A stretch of 64,000 bases of DNA from Oxalicibacterium flavum (GCF_014635065.1 NZ_BMCG01000002.1:310001-374000), one strand, 5' to 3'; positions 28,107 to 37,228 are shown, counted from the stretch's first letter. The notes: a model not told the origin generated them from the sequence alone. Made by a program: numbers and translations.

Positions 28107-30401
28107 TCAAAACGAGCCACGCAACGTCAACATGAAGCTCCTCGGTTCGCCATACATGGTCCCCTGATCCAGCAGGTTGAAGCGCCCGTAGTACGTCTTG
28201 TCGAACACGTTGTTCAGCAACGCGGCAACGGTCCAGTTCTGATCAATGCGATATGCCACGCGTGCATTCCACAGCGCATAGCCCGGCTGCTCCATGCGTT
28301 GTCCGCTAAGCACTCGATAGAACATGGTCTGCGCATTGACGCCGCCGCCGACGTTCCAGCGGTTCAATTCGCCAGGCAGTTGATACGTGGTCCACAGACG
28401 GAAAATGTGCCTGGGCACCCAAGCCGCCAGCGGTTCGCCTTCGTTGATGCTTGGCGCGCCGGTAATCGTGCGGTCCCTGACGTATTTCGTGGTGTTGTAC
28501 GTGTAGCCAGCGAACAGGTTCCAGTTGGCAGACAGCGCCCCACTCGCTTCCGCTTCGAAGCCCTGGCTGCGCGTTTCGCCACCCTGGACATAACAGGCCG
28601 AGTTGTTGCAGGCAGTCGGGTCTGTGTTGACGGGATCGCGCTGCGCGATATTCTTGCGCTCGATATGGAACAGCGCCAGCGAGGTACTGAGACGTCCATC
28701 GAACAGCTCGCCCTTGAGGCCGATTTCATAATTGGCGCCGGTGGTGGGGTCCAGTTGCCGGCCATCGAACATGAAGCGATTCTGCACCTCGAACACATCG
28801 GCATAACTGGCGTACGCGGACCAGGTCCTGTCCAGATCGACGACGAGCCCTGCAAACGGCGTGATGGCGCGATCGCTGTAATCGCTTGCCACCACGCCGG
28901 TTCGCAGATTGTGCTGCTTGAATTCCCAATGACTGTCGCGCGCGCCGAGGATCAGCGTGGTCGCATCGGCGAGCTTCAGACGCAGCGTGCCGTATATCCC
29001 GCTCTGGGTCGTATTCTGCTCGTTAGCGCCGTTGGGCGATACCGGCGTCATGGGTTCCGGCACCGAGTACGGATCGTAATTGAAGATATCGACCGGGGTA
29101 TAAGGCATGGGATACAGACTGATGATGTCGGACCGATAGCGGTGCTCCGAACGGTTGGCGCCCAGCACCACTTCATGCCGCCGTCCCCATGCTTCGAAGC
29201 TGCCGCTCAGGAAGGCATCCAGTCCCTGGCGTTCGACTTCCGCATCGACCGCATTGCCGCGCTGGAAGGAACCCGTACCCGTCACCGGATCGATCGCGCC
29301 CAGCAGGAAGCCTATCTTGGAATCGGTCCTCGACAAGGTCCGTGTCGCGCCGACCTTGAGCTTCCAGTCGCTAGTGAAGTGGTGCTCCATCTCGCCGAAG
29401 AGTTCGGTGTTCTTTGCCTTTTCCCTATTCCATGCAGCACCCGGGAAAGTCGAACGCGGCAGCTTCAGATCCGCTCCGTTGCTGTATCGCGGCAGGTTGG
29501 TGCCGTTTATCGGGATGCCGGTCACATCCTGGTGGCTGGCACCGACAGTGAAGCGCGTCTGCGCTGAAAGATCGTATTCAACGACGCCATAGACCAGCGC
29601 CCTGTCCTGCTCGGCCACGTCATAGAAGAATTCGCGGTCTTCCTTCACCACCACGCCGCGCGCGCGCAACGAACCATCGGTATTCAATGGCGCACTGCCA
29701 TCGATCTCTATCCGTTTGTTGTTCCAGGAACCATAGGAAGCGCTGGCCCTGAACTGTCTTTCCTGCGTGGGACGTTTGCGCACCAGCCCGATCACGGCAC
29801 CGGGCGTGCCAGCACCGTTGAGCAGACCGGCCGCCCCGCGCAGCACTTCGACGTGGTCATAGATGGCGAGATCGGCCGTATCGAAACTGTAGTTATTGGT
29901 CGGCATGGCAACCGGCACGCCGTCGATCTGCGCATTGCTGACCAGGAATCCGCGTGCGAACAGGCTCGCCGATCTGTTCAAGGTGTTGTTGACCGTGATA
30001 CCGGTGGACTGTCCCAGCGCCGCATCCAGGCTGGTCAGATTCTGATCCTGCAGGCGTTGCTGCGTAATCACGCTGACCGACTGCGGCGTCTGCCGAAGCG
30101 ACTGCGCCGTCTTGCTGCCGATCGTCATGGCGGGAGAGGTATAGGAATCGCGTCCTTCGGTGACGGTTGAAATGCCCGTCACATGAACTGTCGGCAGGCG
30201 CTGCTGTGTCGCATGGCGACCACTCGCACTGGCGAGGCCCTTGGAACGGTCGTCTTCGGAAGATCTCTCCGCCTCGAGCAACGGCGACTGTGCTTCATGT
30301 GCCGGCGAATGTTGAGCGATCACCGGACTGGTAAAGGCCGACAATGCGGCGAGCGTAACTAACAGACGCGTCAGGCGTCCAACGAAATAAGTGGGTTTCA
30401 T
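28107..30401 (-). CDS. TonB-dependent receptor, FhuE-like, without STN domain
   Basis: Outer-membrane receptor of 764 residues. The signal peptide ends near SPVIAQ (about residue 30). A His/Glu/Ser-rich linker leads to the TonB box (RLPTVHVTGI). The plug has LRQTPQSVSVITQQRLQDQN and VEVLRGAAGLLNGAGTPG. The barrel contains one Cys pair (CNNSAC) and ends FMLTLRGSF. There is no STN domain, and no sigma/FecR pair belongs to it. ATG 30401 is chosen over the longer frame to 30470 because it begins a normal signal peptide (MKPTYFVGRLTRLL). A small His-rich membrane protein lies upstream in the same direction. The substrate could be a siderophore or another metal chelate. Confidence 0.9.
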   Translation of the reverse strand: MKPTYFVGRLTRLLVTLAALSAFTSPVIAQHSPAHEAQSPLLEAERSSEDDRSKGLASASGRHATQQRLPTVHVTGISTVTEGRDSYTSPAMTIGSKTAQSLRQTPQSVSVITQQRLQDQNLTSLDAALGQSTGITVNNTLNRSASLFARGFLVSNAQIDGVPVAMPTNNYSFDTADLAIYDHVEVLRGAAGLLNGAGTPGAVIGLVRKRPTQERQFRASASYGSWNNKRIEIDGSAPLNTDGSLRARGVVVKEDREFFYDVAEQDRALVYGVVEYDLSAQTRFTVGASHQDVTGIPINGTNLPRYSNGADLKLPRSTFPGAAWNREKAKNTELFGEMEHHFTSDWKLKVGATRTLSRTDSKIGFLLGAIDPVTGTGSFQRGNAVDAEVERQGLDAFLSGSFEAWGRRHEVVLGANRSEHRYRSDIISLYPMPYTPVDIFNYDPYSVPEPMTPVSPNGANEQNTTQSGIYGTLRLKLADATTLILGARDSHWEFKQHNLRTGVVASDYSDRAITPFAGLVVDLDRTWSAYASYADVFEVQNRFMFDGRQLDPTTGANYEIGLKGELFDGRLSTSLALFHIERKNIAQRDPVNTDPTACNNSACYVQGGETRSQGFEAEASGALSANWNLFAGYTYNTTKYVRDRTITGAPSINEGEPLAAWVPRHIFRLWTTYQLPGELNRWNVGGGVNAQTMFYRVLSGQRMEQPGYALWNARVAYRIDQNWTVAALLNNVFDKTYYGRFNLLDQGTMYGEPRSFMLTLRGSF

Positions 30402-30417
30402 ACATGCATTCGAGAAG

Positions 30418-30480
30418 CGGCCGTGCCGATGCAAGGCATCGCGGCCGTGTACTGGTAAACGCAGCCTCAATCGGCTGCGT
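30418..30480. promoter_or_regulatory. Two strong hairpins in the receptor leader
   Basis: Hairpin one (30418-30447) pairs CGGCCG/CGGCCG and CGATGC/GCATCG around a 3-nt loop. Hairpin two (30459-30480) pairs ACGCAGCC with GGCTGCGT around a 6-nt loop. Both lie in the gap between the His-rich protein gene and the receptor ATG. They could partly terminate or shape a shared transcript. Confidence 0.5.
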
Positions 30481-30515
30481 ATCGGAAGGATGACGGAGTC
30501 GCCCGAATGGGCGGA

Positions 30516-30857
30516 TCAGGCTATCGCTGCAGGCGGATCGAGTCCTGACGGATAGGCATACCAAAGGCTGGGGAGCCGAACGCTGCACGGAAATACGGTC
30601 GCGAACACCAGCCTGTCATGCTCTGGCTTTTCCAGCGGCCGGGGAACGAATGTCAGCGAAAGCTGCGCGAAAGCATGACAGGATGCGCATCCATCGTCCT
30701 CTGCAAGATCCCGGTGCACAGGCACGTCGCGTTGCGTAATGTCGACTTCGGTATGCTCGTGCTCCAGATGCATCGCTTCGTGCATGGACAAACCGAAGGT
30801 CGAATTGAATCCGACCACGATCAGCAGCAACCAGAGCATGAAATGGCGACGCACCAT
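30516..30857 (-). CDS. Small His-rich membrane/periplasmic protein, DUF2946-like
   Basis: 113 residues from ATG 30857; a GTG at 30872 would add five. One hydrophobic segment at the N-terminus (FMLWLLLIVVGFNSTFGLS) acts as signal or anchor. It is followed by a His/Glu-rich stretch (MHEAMHLEHEHTEVDI) and a CASCHAF motif. This layout recalls DUF2946-type small proteins often found beside metal-related TonB receptors. The match is by pattern only. It reads in the same direction as the receptor gene 114 bp downstream. A role in handling zinc or copper is a guess from the His and Cys residues. Confidence 0.6.
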   Translation of the reverse strand: MVRRHFMLWLLLIVVGFNSTFGLSMHEAMHLEHEHTEVDITQRDVPVHRDLAEDDGCASCHAFAQLSLTFVPRPLEKPEHDRLVFATVFPCSVRLPSLWYAYPSGLDPPAAIA

Positions 30858-30872
30858 ATATGGCGTATGCAC

Positions 30873-31273
30873 GAGGGAAAGAATCGTCGCAGTATATGCA
30901 ACAAAGTTGCAAATTACAATGCTGGCTCGCTGTTGGTTTTCTCGAGCATCGAAGTTGATCTCGAGACCACTGAAAGGAGAGCATCACCCGAAGAACGACA
31001 GGTGCGAATGAGCGCGTCACACACGACGGGAAGTTCGATACCTCCGAAGGCGTGGCGTCCGGCATCGCCCGCCGATTGGCGAAAACGCCGCCGAGATCAT
31101 CGACAGAGGGGCGCTGCTCGCAGCCGGTATGCCGAGATTCTGATAGGCGCACGTGGTCGTCGTGATGGCGAGGCTGATCGCCAGGATCGTGATCAGCTTC
31201 TCGCCCCATACGGCGTCAGCAAGCAGCTCACAACATGTTTCCCTTTGACAACGATTCAATCCAAAACAGGATA
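30873..31273. other. Intergenic stretch without a recognisable gene
   Basis: About 400 bp of lower GC. It contains the palindrome at 30897-30911 and, further right, only short frames (for example 31017-31259 on the minus strand, with a hydrophobic stretch) that match no family I recognise. It may be the remnant of a lost gene. Confidence 0.4.
30897..30911. promoter_or_regulatory. Palindrome TGCAAC-AAA-GTTGCA upstream of the His-rich protein
   Basis: A perfect 15-bp inverted repeat in AT-rich DNA, 40 bases before the ATG at 30857. It is unlike the Fur boxes of the window, so a different metal regulator (for example of the Zur type) is possible but not shown. Confidence 0.45.
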
Positions 31274-31307
31274 TTTACCCATTTATCCCATTTTGGGTAA
31301 AATACCC
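31274..31307. promoter_or_regulatory. Likely autoregulatory operator of the toxin-antitoxin pair
   Basis: TTTACCCA (31274-31281) is inverted as TGGGTAAA (31294-31301). A second overlapping palindrome GGGTA-AAA-TACCC follows at 31295-31307. Such repeated half-sites close to the antitoxin ATG (31335) are typical binding sites of Phd/YefM antitoxins. Confidence 0.6.
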
Positions 31308-31334
31308 TTATCTTTTCATTCTCCGGAGTCCGCC

Positions 31335-31688
31335 ATGACCCAGCCCATTCTCGACACCCTCGACGCCCTGCCCCGCACGCCGGCTTCCGATGTGAAGAAG
31401 CATGGCTGGCGCGGCGTGATGCAGTCGGTCACGCATCATGGCAAGGTGCTGGTCACCAACCACAATGCGCCGGAAGCCGTGATTCTTTCCACTGCCGAAT
31501 ACCGCGCCATGGTCGAAGCCGTGCGTGCCGCCCAGGCGCAGGTGCCGGCCACGCTGGAGAATCTGCGCAAGCGTTTCGACGAGCGCCTGTCCGTGCTGAA
31601 CGAAGCCGATGCCGGCGAGCGCCTGCGTGCGCTGATCGGTCAGGCACCGCGGCTTGAAGGCAAGGTCAAGGCAGGCAGCGGCTTCTGA
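31335..31688 (+). CDS. Phd/YefM-family antitoxin
   Basis: 117 residues. The Phd/YefM fold is seen at about 20-70 (KHGWRGVMQSVTHHGKVLVT, then EAVILSTAEYRAMVEAV), which forms the DNA-binding dimer. The C-terminal half is helical and charged (LRKRFDERLSVLNEADAGER) and would bind the toxin. ATG 31335 follows CTCCGGAG. It is the first gene of a two-gene operon with a zeta-type kinase 8 nt downstream. Phd antitoxins usually partner Doc or RelE toxins, so the pairing is unusual. A longer open frame from 30618 is read-through and was rejected. Confidence 0.88.
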   Translation: MTQPILDTLDALPRTPASDVKKHGWRGVMQSVTHHGKVLVTNHNAPEAVILSTAEYRAMVEAVRAAQAQVPATLENLRKRFDERLSVLNEADAGERLRALIGQAPRLEGKVKAGSGF

Positions 31689-31696
31689 ATTCTCCC

Positions 31697-32323
31697 TTGG
31701 CGCGCCCTTTTCTTTATGTACTGGCCGGCGTCAATGGCGCCGGCAAGAGTTCGATCGGTGGTTACCTGCTGCGCCAGGCCGGCCTCGCCTGGTACAACCC
31801 GGACACCTTTGCGCGCGAGCTGGTCGCCGCCACCGGCTGCAGCCAGATCGATGCCAATGCCGCCGCCTGGCAGGAAGGCGTGCGACGGCTCGACGAGGCG
31901 ATCGCCAATCGCCAGAACTTCGCCTTCGAAACCACGCTCGGCGGCAACTCGATTCCCGCGCGCCTGCGCAATGCCGCCACCACGCACGATGTGATCGTCT
32001 GGTTCTGCGGCCTGTCCTCGGCCGAACAGCACATTGCGCGCGTGCGCTCCCGCGTGCAGATGGGCGGCCACGATATCCCGGCTCCCAAGATCCGCGAGCG
32101 CTTCACTTCTTCCCTGGCCAACCTGATCGCGCTGATGCCGCATCTGGCGCATCTGCGCGTCTATGACAACAGCCGGGATGCCGCACCCGGCGAAACCGTG
32201 CCCGACCCGGTGCCGGTACTGGAAATGGTCGGCGGCCGCCTGTCGTGGCCGACCACCGCGGAAGACCTGCGGCAGACGCCGGACTGGGCCAAGCCGCTGG
32301 TGGAAGCGGCGCTGGACGCCTGA
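31697..32323 (+). CDS. Zeta-toxin-family P-loop kinase
   Basis: 208 residues from TTG 31697. A Walker A motif at about 11-18 (GVNGAGKSS) is followed by YNPDTFARELV, FAFETTLGG and a basic segment ARVRSRVQMGGHDIPAPKIR, typical of chromosomal zeta-like kinases. Zeta toxins phosphorylate UDP-N-acetylglucosamine and so block wall synthesis. That substrate is assumed here from the family. It lies 8 nt after the Phd-type antitoxin gene in one operon. A non-toxic small-molecule kinase is the main alternative. Confidence 0.87.
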   Translation: MARPFLYVLAGVNGAGKSSIGGYLLRQAGLAWYNPDTFARELVAATGCSQIDANAAAWQEGVRRLDEAIANRQNFAFETTLGGNSIPARLRNAATTHDVIVWFCGLSSAEQHIARVRSRVQMGGHDIPAPKIRERFTSSLANLIALMPHLAHLRVYDNSRDAAPGETVPDPVPVLEMVGGRLSWPTTAEDLRQTPDWAKPLVEAALDA

Positions 32324-32332
32324 ACCGCGCTA

Positions 32333-33541
32333 TCAGCCCGCCATCAGGCCGATCACCAGCGCATTCACCAGATCGATGAAGAAGCCGCACACCAGCGGCA
32401 CCACGATGAAGGCACGCGGCGCGGCGCCGTACTGGCGCGCCACCGCCGTCATGTTGGCGATCGCCGTGGCGGTCGAGCCGAGCGCGATGCCGCCGAAGCC
32501 GGCGCAGACCACCACCGCCTCGTAGTCGCGTCCCATGCAGCGGAACACGACGAAGACGATGAACAGCACCACCAGCAGCAGTTGCAGCGCCATGGCGATG
32601 CTGATGAAGCCAAGCATGGATTCGAGCTCCCACAGCTGCAAACCCATCAGCGCCATGACCAGGAACAGGCCAAGGCTGATATCCGAGATCAGCGCCACGC
32701 CCGGCTGCATGCTTTCCCACTTCCAGAGGCCGCCACGACCGCCGATCAGGTCGCCGATCGCGCGCAGCACGATGCCGGCCAGCAGGCAGCCGACGAAGGA
32801 CGGCAACCGCAGCCCGGTTAACTCGATCGCGGAACTGATGCCCTGCCCGAACAGGATGGCGACGTTGAGCCACAGCACGGCCAGCAGCACGCCGTAGTAG
32901 TCGAGCGTGGTGTGCTGCGCGGTCAGGTGCAGGGTGCCGATGTCGAGCTCGGCATCGCCCGACGGCTGGATGCCGTGGCGGCGCATGAGCCACGCCGCCA
33001 ATGGCCCGCCGACCAGACAGGCAGCAATCATGCCCAGCGTGTTGGCCGCAAGCCCCAGTTCGCCCGCACCGGCGATGCCGAGCGTATCGATGAAGTGCGG
33101 CGTCCATGCCACCGTGGTGCCGACACCGCCGGTCAGCGAGATCGAACCGACCATGAGCCCGGCGCGTGCATCGAGACCGTGCGCGGCGGCGATTGCCATG
33201 CCGAGCACGTTCTGCCCGATCATGAAGACCACCGCCAGCGCCAGCAGCACGATCAGGCTGCGCCCGCCCTGCCGCAGCGTGCGCACGTCCGAGTTGAGGC
33301 CGATGGCGGTGAAGAAATACAACAGCAGCATGTCGCGCGCATCGAGCGAAAAGCGCAGCTGTGCCTGCATGCCGTAGTAAAGCGCGCAGATCACGCCGGC
33401 GCACAGCACGCCGCCGATCACCGCGTCCGGAATGCTGTAGCGGCGCAGCCATTCGACGCGCGCCAGCAGCCCCTTGCCGATGAAGAGCAGCACGATGGCC
33501 AGCGTGAAGCTGACGAAGGGATTGATCTGGATGATGTTCAA
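32333..33541 (-). CDS. gltS: Sodium/glutamate symporter GltS
   Basis: Inner-membrane Na+-coupled glutamate uptake carrier, 402 residues, the usual length. About ten hydrophobic segments are present. The two inverted repeats each carry a GGxGT-type re-entrant loop motif: SLTGGVGTTVAW (about 134-145) and GFGGIALGSTATAIANM (about 350-366). The start MNIIQINPFVSFTLAIV is typical of the family. It converges on the zeta toxin gene with a 9-bp gap and has a LysR gene upstream on the same strand. Confidence 0.93.
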   Translation of the reverse strand: MNIIQINPFVSFTLAIVLLFIGKGLLARVEWLRRYSIPDAVIGGVLCAGVICALYYGMQAQLRFSLDARDMLLLYFFTAIGLNSDVRTLRQGGRSLIVLLALAVVFMIGQNVLGMAIAAAHGLDARAGLMVGSISLTGGVGTTVAWTPHFIDTLGIAGAGELGLAANTLGMIAACLVGGPLAAWLMRRHGIQPSGDAELDIGTLHLTAQHTTLDYYGVLLAVLWLNVAILFGQGISSAIELTGLRLPSFVGCLLAGIVLRAIGDLIGGRGGLWKWESMQPGVALISDISLGLFLVMALMGLQLWELESMLGFISIAMALQLLLVVLFIVFVVFRCMGRDYEAVVVCAGFGGIALGSTATAIANMTAVARQYGAAPRAFIVVPLVCGFFIDLVNALVIGLMAG

Positions 33542-33608
33542 GCGTCGTTACCTTCTCGTTCAATCATGATGACCTGCCATGTTGCACGCGGCGCGGACCA
33601 CCGGCGCA

Positions 33609-34511
33609 TCAATCGTCGTCCAGCGCGGCAAACCGGTCCGCCAGAAAATCCACCAGCGCACGCACCGCCGGCAGCAATCCGCGGCGCGAGGCGAACACCG
33701 CATGGATGATCTCGCGTCGCGGTTCCCAGCCCGGCAGCACGTGGATCAGACGGCCCTGCGCCAAATCGTCCGCCGCCATCATCGACGGCAGTTGCACCAC
33801 GCCCACCCCGGCCACGGCGGCGATCCGCAAGGCCGGCATGCTGCGCGTGACCAGCCGCGGATGATGCCGGACCACGGCCCTGGCCCCATCCGGTCCGACC
33901 AGTTCCCACACATATTCGTTCTGCGCCAGCCCGAGCGCCATGCTGGGCAGAGACGCGAGATCGGCCGGCACTGTCGGCAATCCGGCCTCCAGCAAACGCG
34001 GACTGGCCAGCAGGCATTGACGCCGGTCGGCCAGCACGCGCATGATCAGTCCGCTGTCTTCCAGCGGTGGCGGGCGCACGCGGATGGCGATGTCGATACC
34101 TTCGGCCACCACATCGACGCGGCGATTCGTTTCTTCCAGATGCACTTCCACGCGCGGGTGCGCCACCATGAAGGCTGCCACCATGTCGGCCACGCGCGTT
34201 TCCAGCAAGGCCACCGGACAGCTCATGCGCACCACGCCGCACGGTTCGGCATGCGTGCGCGCAATCGCCTCCTCGGCCGCCTCCGCCTCCACCAGCATCG
34301 CCTTGCAATGGGCAAGATAGGTCTGGCCGATCTCCGTCACGCTGAACTGGCGCGTCGAGCGCTGAATCAGGCGCACGCCCAGCCGCGCCTCCAGTTGCGC
34401 GATGTGCCGGCTCAGCTTGGACTTGGGCACGCCGAGCGCACGGCTGGCCGGCGCAAAACCGCCATGCTCGACCACCTGGACGAAATAATAGAGATCGTTG
34501 AGATCGTGCAT
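33609..34511 (-). CDS. LysR-family transcriptional regulator
   Basis: 300 residues. The N-terminal winged helix-turn-helix lies at about 1-62 (YYFVQVVEHGGFAPASRALG, SRHIAQLEARLGVRLIQRST). The substrate-binding domain lies at about 90-295. It is transcribed away from the pirin gene, and the 113-bp gap holds an inverted repeat. This is the standard arrangement for a LysR protein controlling the divergent gene. The inducer is unknown. Confidence 0.93.
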   Translation of the reverse strand: MHDLNDLYYFVQVVEHGGFAPASRALGVPKSKLSRHIAQLEARLGVRLIQRSTRQFSVTEIGQTYLAHCKAMLVEAEAAEEAIARTHAEPCGVVRMSCPVALLETRVADMVAAFMVAHPRVEVHLEETNRRVDVVAEGIDIAIRVRPPPLEDSGLIMRVLADRRQCLLASPRLLEAGLPTVPADLASLPSMALGLAQNEYVWELVGPDGARAVVRHHPRLVTRSMPALRIAAVAGVGVVQLPSMMAADDLAQGRLIHVLPGWEPRREIIHAVFASRRGLLPAVRALVDFLADRFAALDDD

Positions 34512-34524
34512 TTATCTTCCTGAT

Positions 34525-34582
34525 CGTTCATCAAATGGAACGCTGTATGCAAATTATGCGTACTACCGGGATATTCGTTCCA
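34525..34582. promoter_or_regulatory. LysR-type operator candidate between the regulator and pirin genes
   Basis: TGGAACG at 34536-34542 is inverted as CGTTCCA at 34576-34582. A second partial copy CGTTC at 34525-34529 pairs with the first. They lie in the divergent promoter region. Confidence 0.5.
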
Positions 34583-34624
34583 ATTATATGATGTCTCATA
34601 CGTTCAACCGGAAGGAGAACCACC

Positions 34625-35491
34625 ATGAAAAAAATCCTCGGCCTGTACAGCGCACCGCCCGCCCACTGGGTCGGCGACGGCTTCCCGGTGCGCTCGCTGT
34701 TCGGCTACGACGGCCTGGGCAAACATCTGAGCCCTTTCCTGCTGCTCGACCATGCGGCGCCGACGCCGTTCCCGCCGGCCACGCAGCCGCGCGGCGTGGG
34801 CCAGCATCCGCACCGCGGCTTCGAAACCGTGACCATCGTCTATCAGGGCGAGCTCGAGCATCGCGATTCCACCGGTGCCGGCGGCGTCATCGGCCCCGGC
34901 GACGTGCAGTGGATGACGGCGGCCGGCGGCATCCTGCACGAGGAATTCCACTCGCGCGCCTTCACCGAGCGCGGCGGCACGATCGAGATGGTGCAGCTGT
35001 GGGTCAACCTGCCGGCAAAGGACAAGATGACCGCACCCGGCTACCAGACGCTGCTGAACGCCGACATCCCGGTAGTGAAGCTGCCGGACGGCACGGGCAC
35101 GGTACGCGTGATCGCCGGCGATTTCGACGGTCATCGCGGTCCGGCGCGCACCTTCACTCCGATCGAGGTGCGCGACATCCGCCTGCAGCAGGGCCGCAGT
35201 GCGCGCTTCGAGGCGGTGGAAGGCCATACGCTGGCGCTGGTGGTGCTACACGGCACCGTGCTCGTCAACGGCAGCGAGGTCGCGCGCGAAGGCCAGCTCG
35301 TGCATTTAGACCGGCACGGCAGCGCCGTCGAGATCGAGGCCAACAACGACGCGACCGTGCTGTGGCTGTCGGGCGAGCCGATCGACGAACCGGTGGTCGG
35401 CTACGGCCCGTTCGTGATGAACAGCCAGGAAGAAATCCTGCAGGCGATGGACGACTTCCGCAGCGGCCGTTTCGGCAGCATGCCAGCCTGA
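34625..35491 (+). CDS. Pirin-family protein
   Basis: Bicupin metal-binding protein of 288 residues. The N-terminal cupin has the metal-binding His/Glu set (QHPHRGFETVTIVYQGELEH and GGILHEEFHS, about 57-116). The C-terminal pirin domain covers about 165-270. Bacterial pirins are linked to quercetin dioxygenase activity or to redox and metabolic control. The substrate cannot be inferred. ATG 34625 follows a strong site (AAGGAG). The divergent LysR gene probably controls it. Confidence 0.93.
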   Translation: MKKILGLYSAPPAHWVGDGFPVRSLFGYDGLGKHLSPFLLLDHAAPTPFPPATQPRGVGQHPHRGFETVTIVYQGELEHRDSTGAGGVIGPGDVQWMTAAGGILHEEFHSRAFTERGGTIEMVQLWVNLPAKDKMTAPGYQTLLNADIPVVKLPDGTGTVRVIAGDFDGHRGPARTFTPIEVRDIRLQQGRSARFEAVEGHTLALVVLHGTVLVNGSEVAREGQLVHLDRHGSAVEIEANNDATVLWLSGEPIDEPVVGYGPFVMNSQEEILQAMDDFRSGRFGSMPA

Positions 35492-35506
35492 TCGCGGCAC
35501 GGCACA

Positions 35507-35541
35507 AGAAAGAGACTCCCATTGCCGGGAGCCTCTTTTTA
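35507..35541 (+). terminator. Rho-independent terminator after the pirin gene
   Basis: The arms AGAGACTCCC and GGGAGCCTCT flank a 6-nt loop and are followed by TTTTTATT. It begins 15 bases after the stop codon. Confidence 0.85.
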
Positions 35542-35653
35542 TTCCGCGAACGCCCGACTTCCCATACAGGGACCTTGCGTCGAACTGATGGGACATCCTT
35601 GCCTTGCCGGATACGTGCTTGCGGTTCTGAAAAAAGTCCTTCCGGAGTCCGAA

Positions 35654-37174
35654 TCAATAAACGAACGGCATGGCGAAATCCGCACCGGACTGCGTGTTCT
35701 TGTGCCACCGCTGCATGACGGATTTCTGCCTGGTATAGAAACGCACGCCTTCTTCGCCATAGACATGCATGTCGCCGAACAGGCTGGCTTTCCAGCCGCC
35801 AAAGCCATGCCATGCCATCGGCACCGGGATCGGCACGTTGATGCCGACCATACCGACCTGAATGCGACGCGCAAATTCGCGCGCGGTGCCGCCGTCGCTG
35901 GTGAAGCAGGCCACGCCGTTGCCGAACTCATGCCTGTTGACAAGATCGATGGCGTCTTCCAGCGACTGCACGCGGGTACAGGACAGCACGGGACCAAAAA
36001 TCTCTTCCCTGTAGATTGTCATGTCGGGCGTGACGTGATCGAACAGCGTGCCGCCGATGAAATATCCGCCTTCGTTGCCGGGCACCTTGTAGTTGCGGCC
36101 GTCGACCAGCAGTTTTGCGCCCTCTTCCACGCCCCTTGCGATGTACCCTTCGATACGGTCGAACGCTTCGCGCGTCACCACCGGCCCCATTTCGGCGTCC
36201 AGGCGCATGCCGTCGGAAATCTTCAGCGTTCTGACGCGTTCGATCAGCCGCGGCATGACGCGCTCGGCCGCGTCGCCCACCAGCACCGCGACCGAAATGG
36301 CCATGCAACGCTCGCCGGCCGAACCGTAGGCCGCGCCAATCAGCGCATCCACCGCCTGTTCGATATCGGCGTCGGGCATGATGACCAGATGATTCTTGGC
36401 GCCGCCCAGTGCCTGGAAGCGCTTGCCGTATTTGACGGCCTGCTCGGAAATGTAACGTGCGATCGGCGTGGAACCCACAAAGCTGACAGCCGAGATATCA
36501 GGATGCGCGATCAACGCATCGACCGTGTCCTTGCCGCCCTGCACGACATTGAAGACGCCGGGCGGCAAGCCCGCTTCGGTAAACAATCGTGCCATGAACA
36601 GGCTGGCGCTCGGATCGCGTTCGCTCGGTTTCAGGATGAACGTGTTGCCGGTGGCGATCGCAATCGGAAACATCCAGCACGGCACCATGCACGGGAAATT
36701 GAACGGCGTGATCCCGGCGACGACGCCCAGGGGCTGACGCATGGTCCAGTTGTCCATGCCGCTGCTGACTTCTTCCGTGTAATCGCCTTTCAGCAATTGC
36801 GGAATGCCGCAGGCGAATTCGATGATGTCGATACCGCGGGCGACCTCGCCCAGGGCGTCGGTAAATACCTTGCCATGCTCGGCAGTGATCATCGCCGCCA
36901 GTTCTTCCTTGTTCTCGTTCATCAACCGCAGAAACTTGTTGACGATACGCGCGCGGCGGATGGGCGGCACGGCGGCCCATCCTTCGAATGCATTGAGCGA
37001 CGAAGCGACAGCCGCATCGACATCGGAACGCGTGGCCAATGCCACTTTTCTGGCAACGGAGCCGATGGCCGGATTGAAGACGGCCTGGGTATCCACCGTT
37101 TCGGCAAGGACCATCCTGCCGCTGACGTAATGACCGATGGTAGCCGTGGATGTATAGGCAGGGACTTTGCTCAT
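35654..37174 (-). CDS. mmsA: CoA-acylating methylmalonate-semialdehyde dehydrogenase
   Basis: Aldehyde dehydrogenase superfamily enzyme of 506 residues that converts (methyl)malonate semialdehyde plus CoA and NAD+ to propionyl- or acetyl-CoA in valine or inositol breakdown. MmsA hallmarks are [20 protein letters not shown] (about 150-170), [11 protein letters not shown] and the catalytic cysteine in [13 protein letters not shown] (about 290). Length fits the family. It stands alone, divergent from a LysR gene. No other valine pathway gene is beside it, so a related semialdehyde could be the real substrate. Confidence 0.93.
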   Translation of the reverse strand: MSKVPAYTSTATIGHYVSGRMVLAETVDTQAVFNPAIGSVARKVALATRSDVDAAVASSLNAFEGWAAVPPIRRARIVNKFLRLMNENKEELAAMITAEHGKVFTDALGEVARGIDIIEFACGIPQLLKGDYTEEVSSGMDNWTMRQPLGVVAGITPFNFPCMVPCWMFPIAIATGNTFILKPSERDPSASLFMARLFTEAGLPPGVFNVVQGGKDTVDALIAHPDISAVSFVGSTPIARYISEQAVKYGKRFQALGGAKNHLVIMPDADIEQAVDALIGAAYGSAGERCMAISVAVLVGDAAERVMPRLIERVRTLKISDGMRLDAEMGPVVTREAFDRIEGYIARGVEEGAKLLVDGRNYKVPGNEGGYFIGGTLFDHVTPDMTIYREEIFGPVLSCTRVQSLEDAIDLVNRHEFGNGVACFTSDGGTAREFARRIQVGMVGINVPIPVPMAWHGFGGWKASLFGDMHVYGEEGVRFYTRQKSVMQRWHKNTQSGADFAMPFVY

Positions 37175-37228
37175 TGAAGACCTTTCAGTTCGGAGAATGA
37201 GGCAAGTCTAGTTTCATGCTATGTTAAG

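Noticed and set aside
31017-31259. 80-codon frame with a hydrophobic stretch on the minus strand
   Set aside because: No signal peptide layout, no ribosome site and no recognisable family. It is kept only as part of an unexplained intergenic stretch.
30618-31334. Upstream extension of the antitoxin frame to 356 codons
   Set aside because: The extension crosses the likely operator and promoter and has no family match. The Phd-type protein begins normally at 31335.
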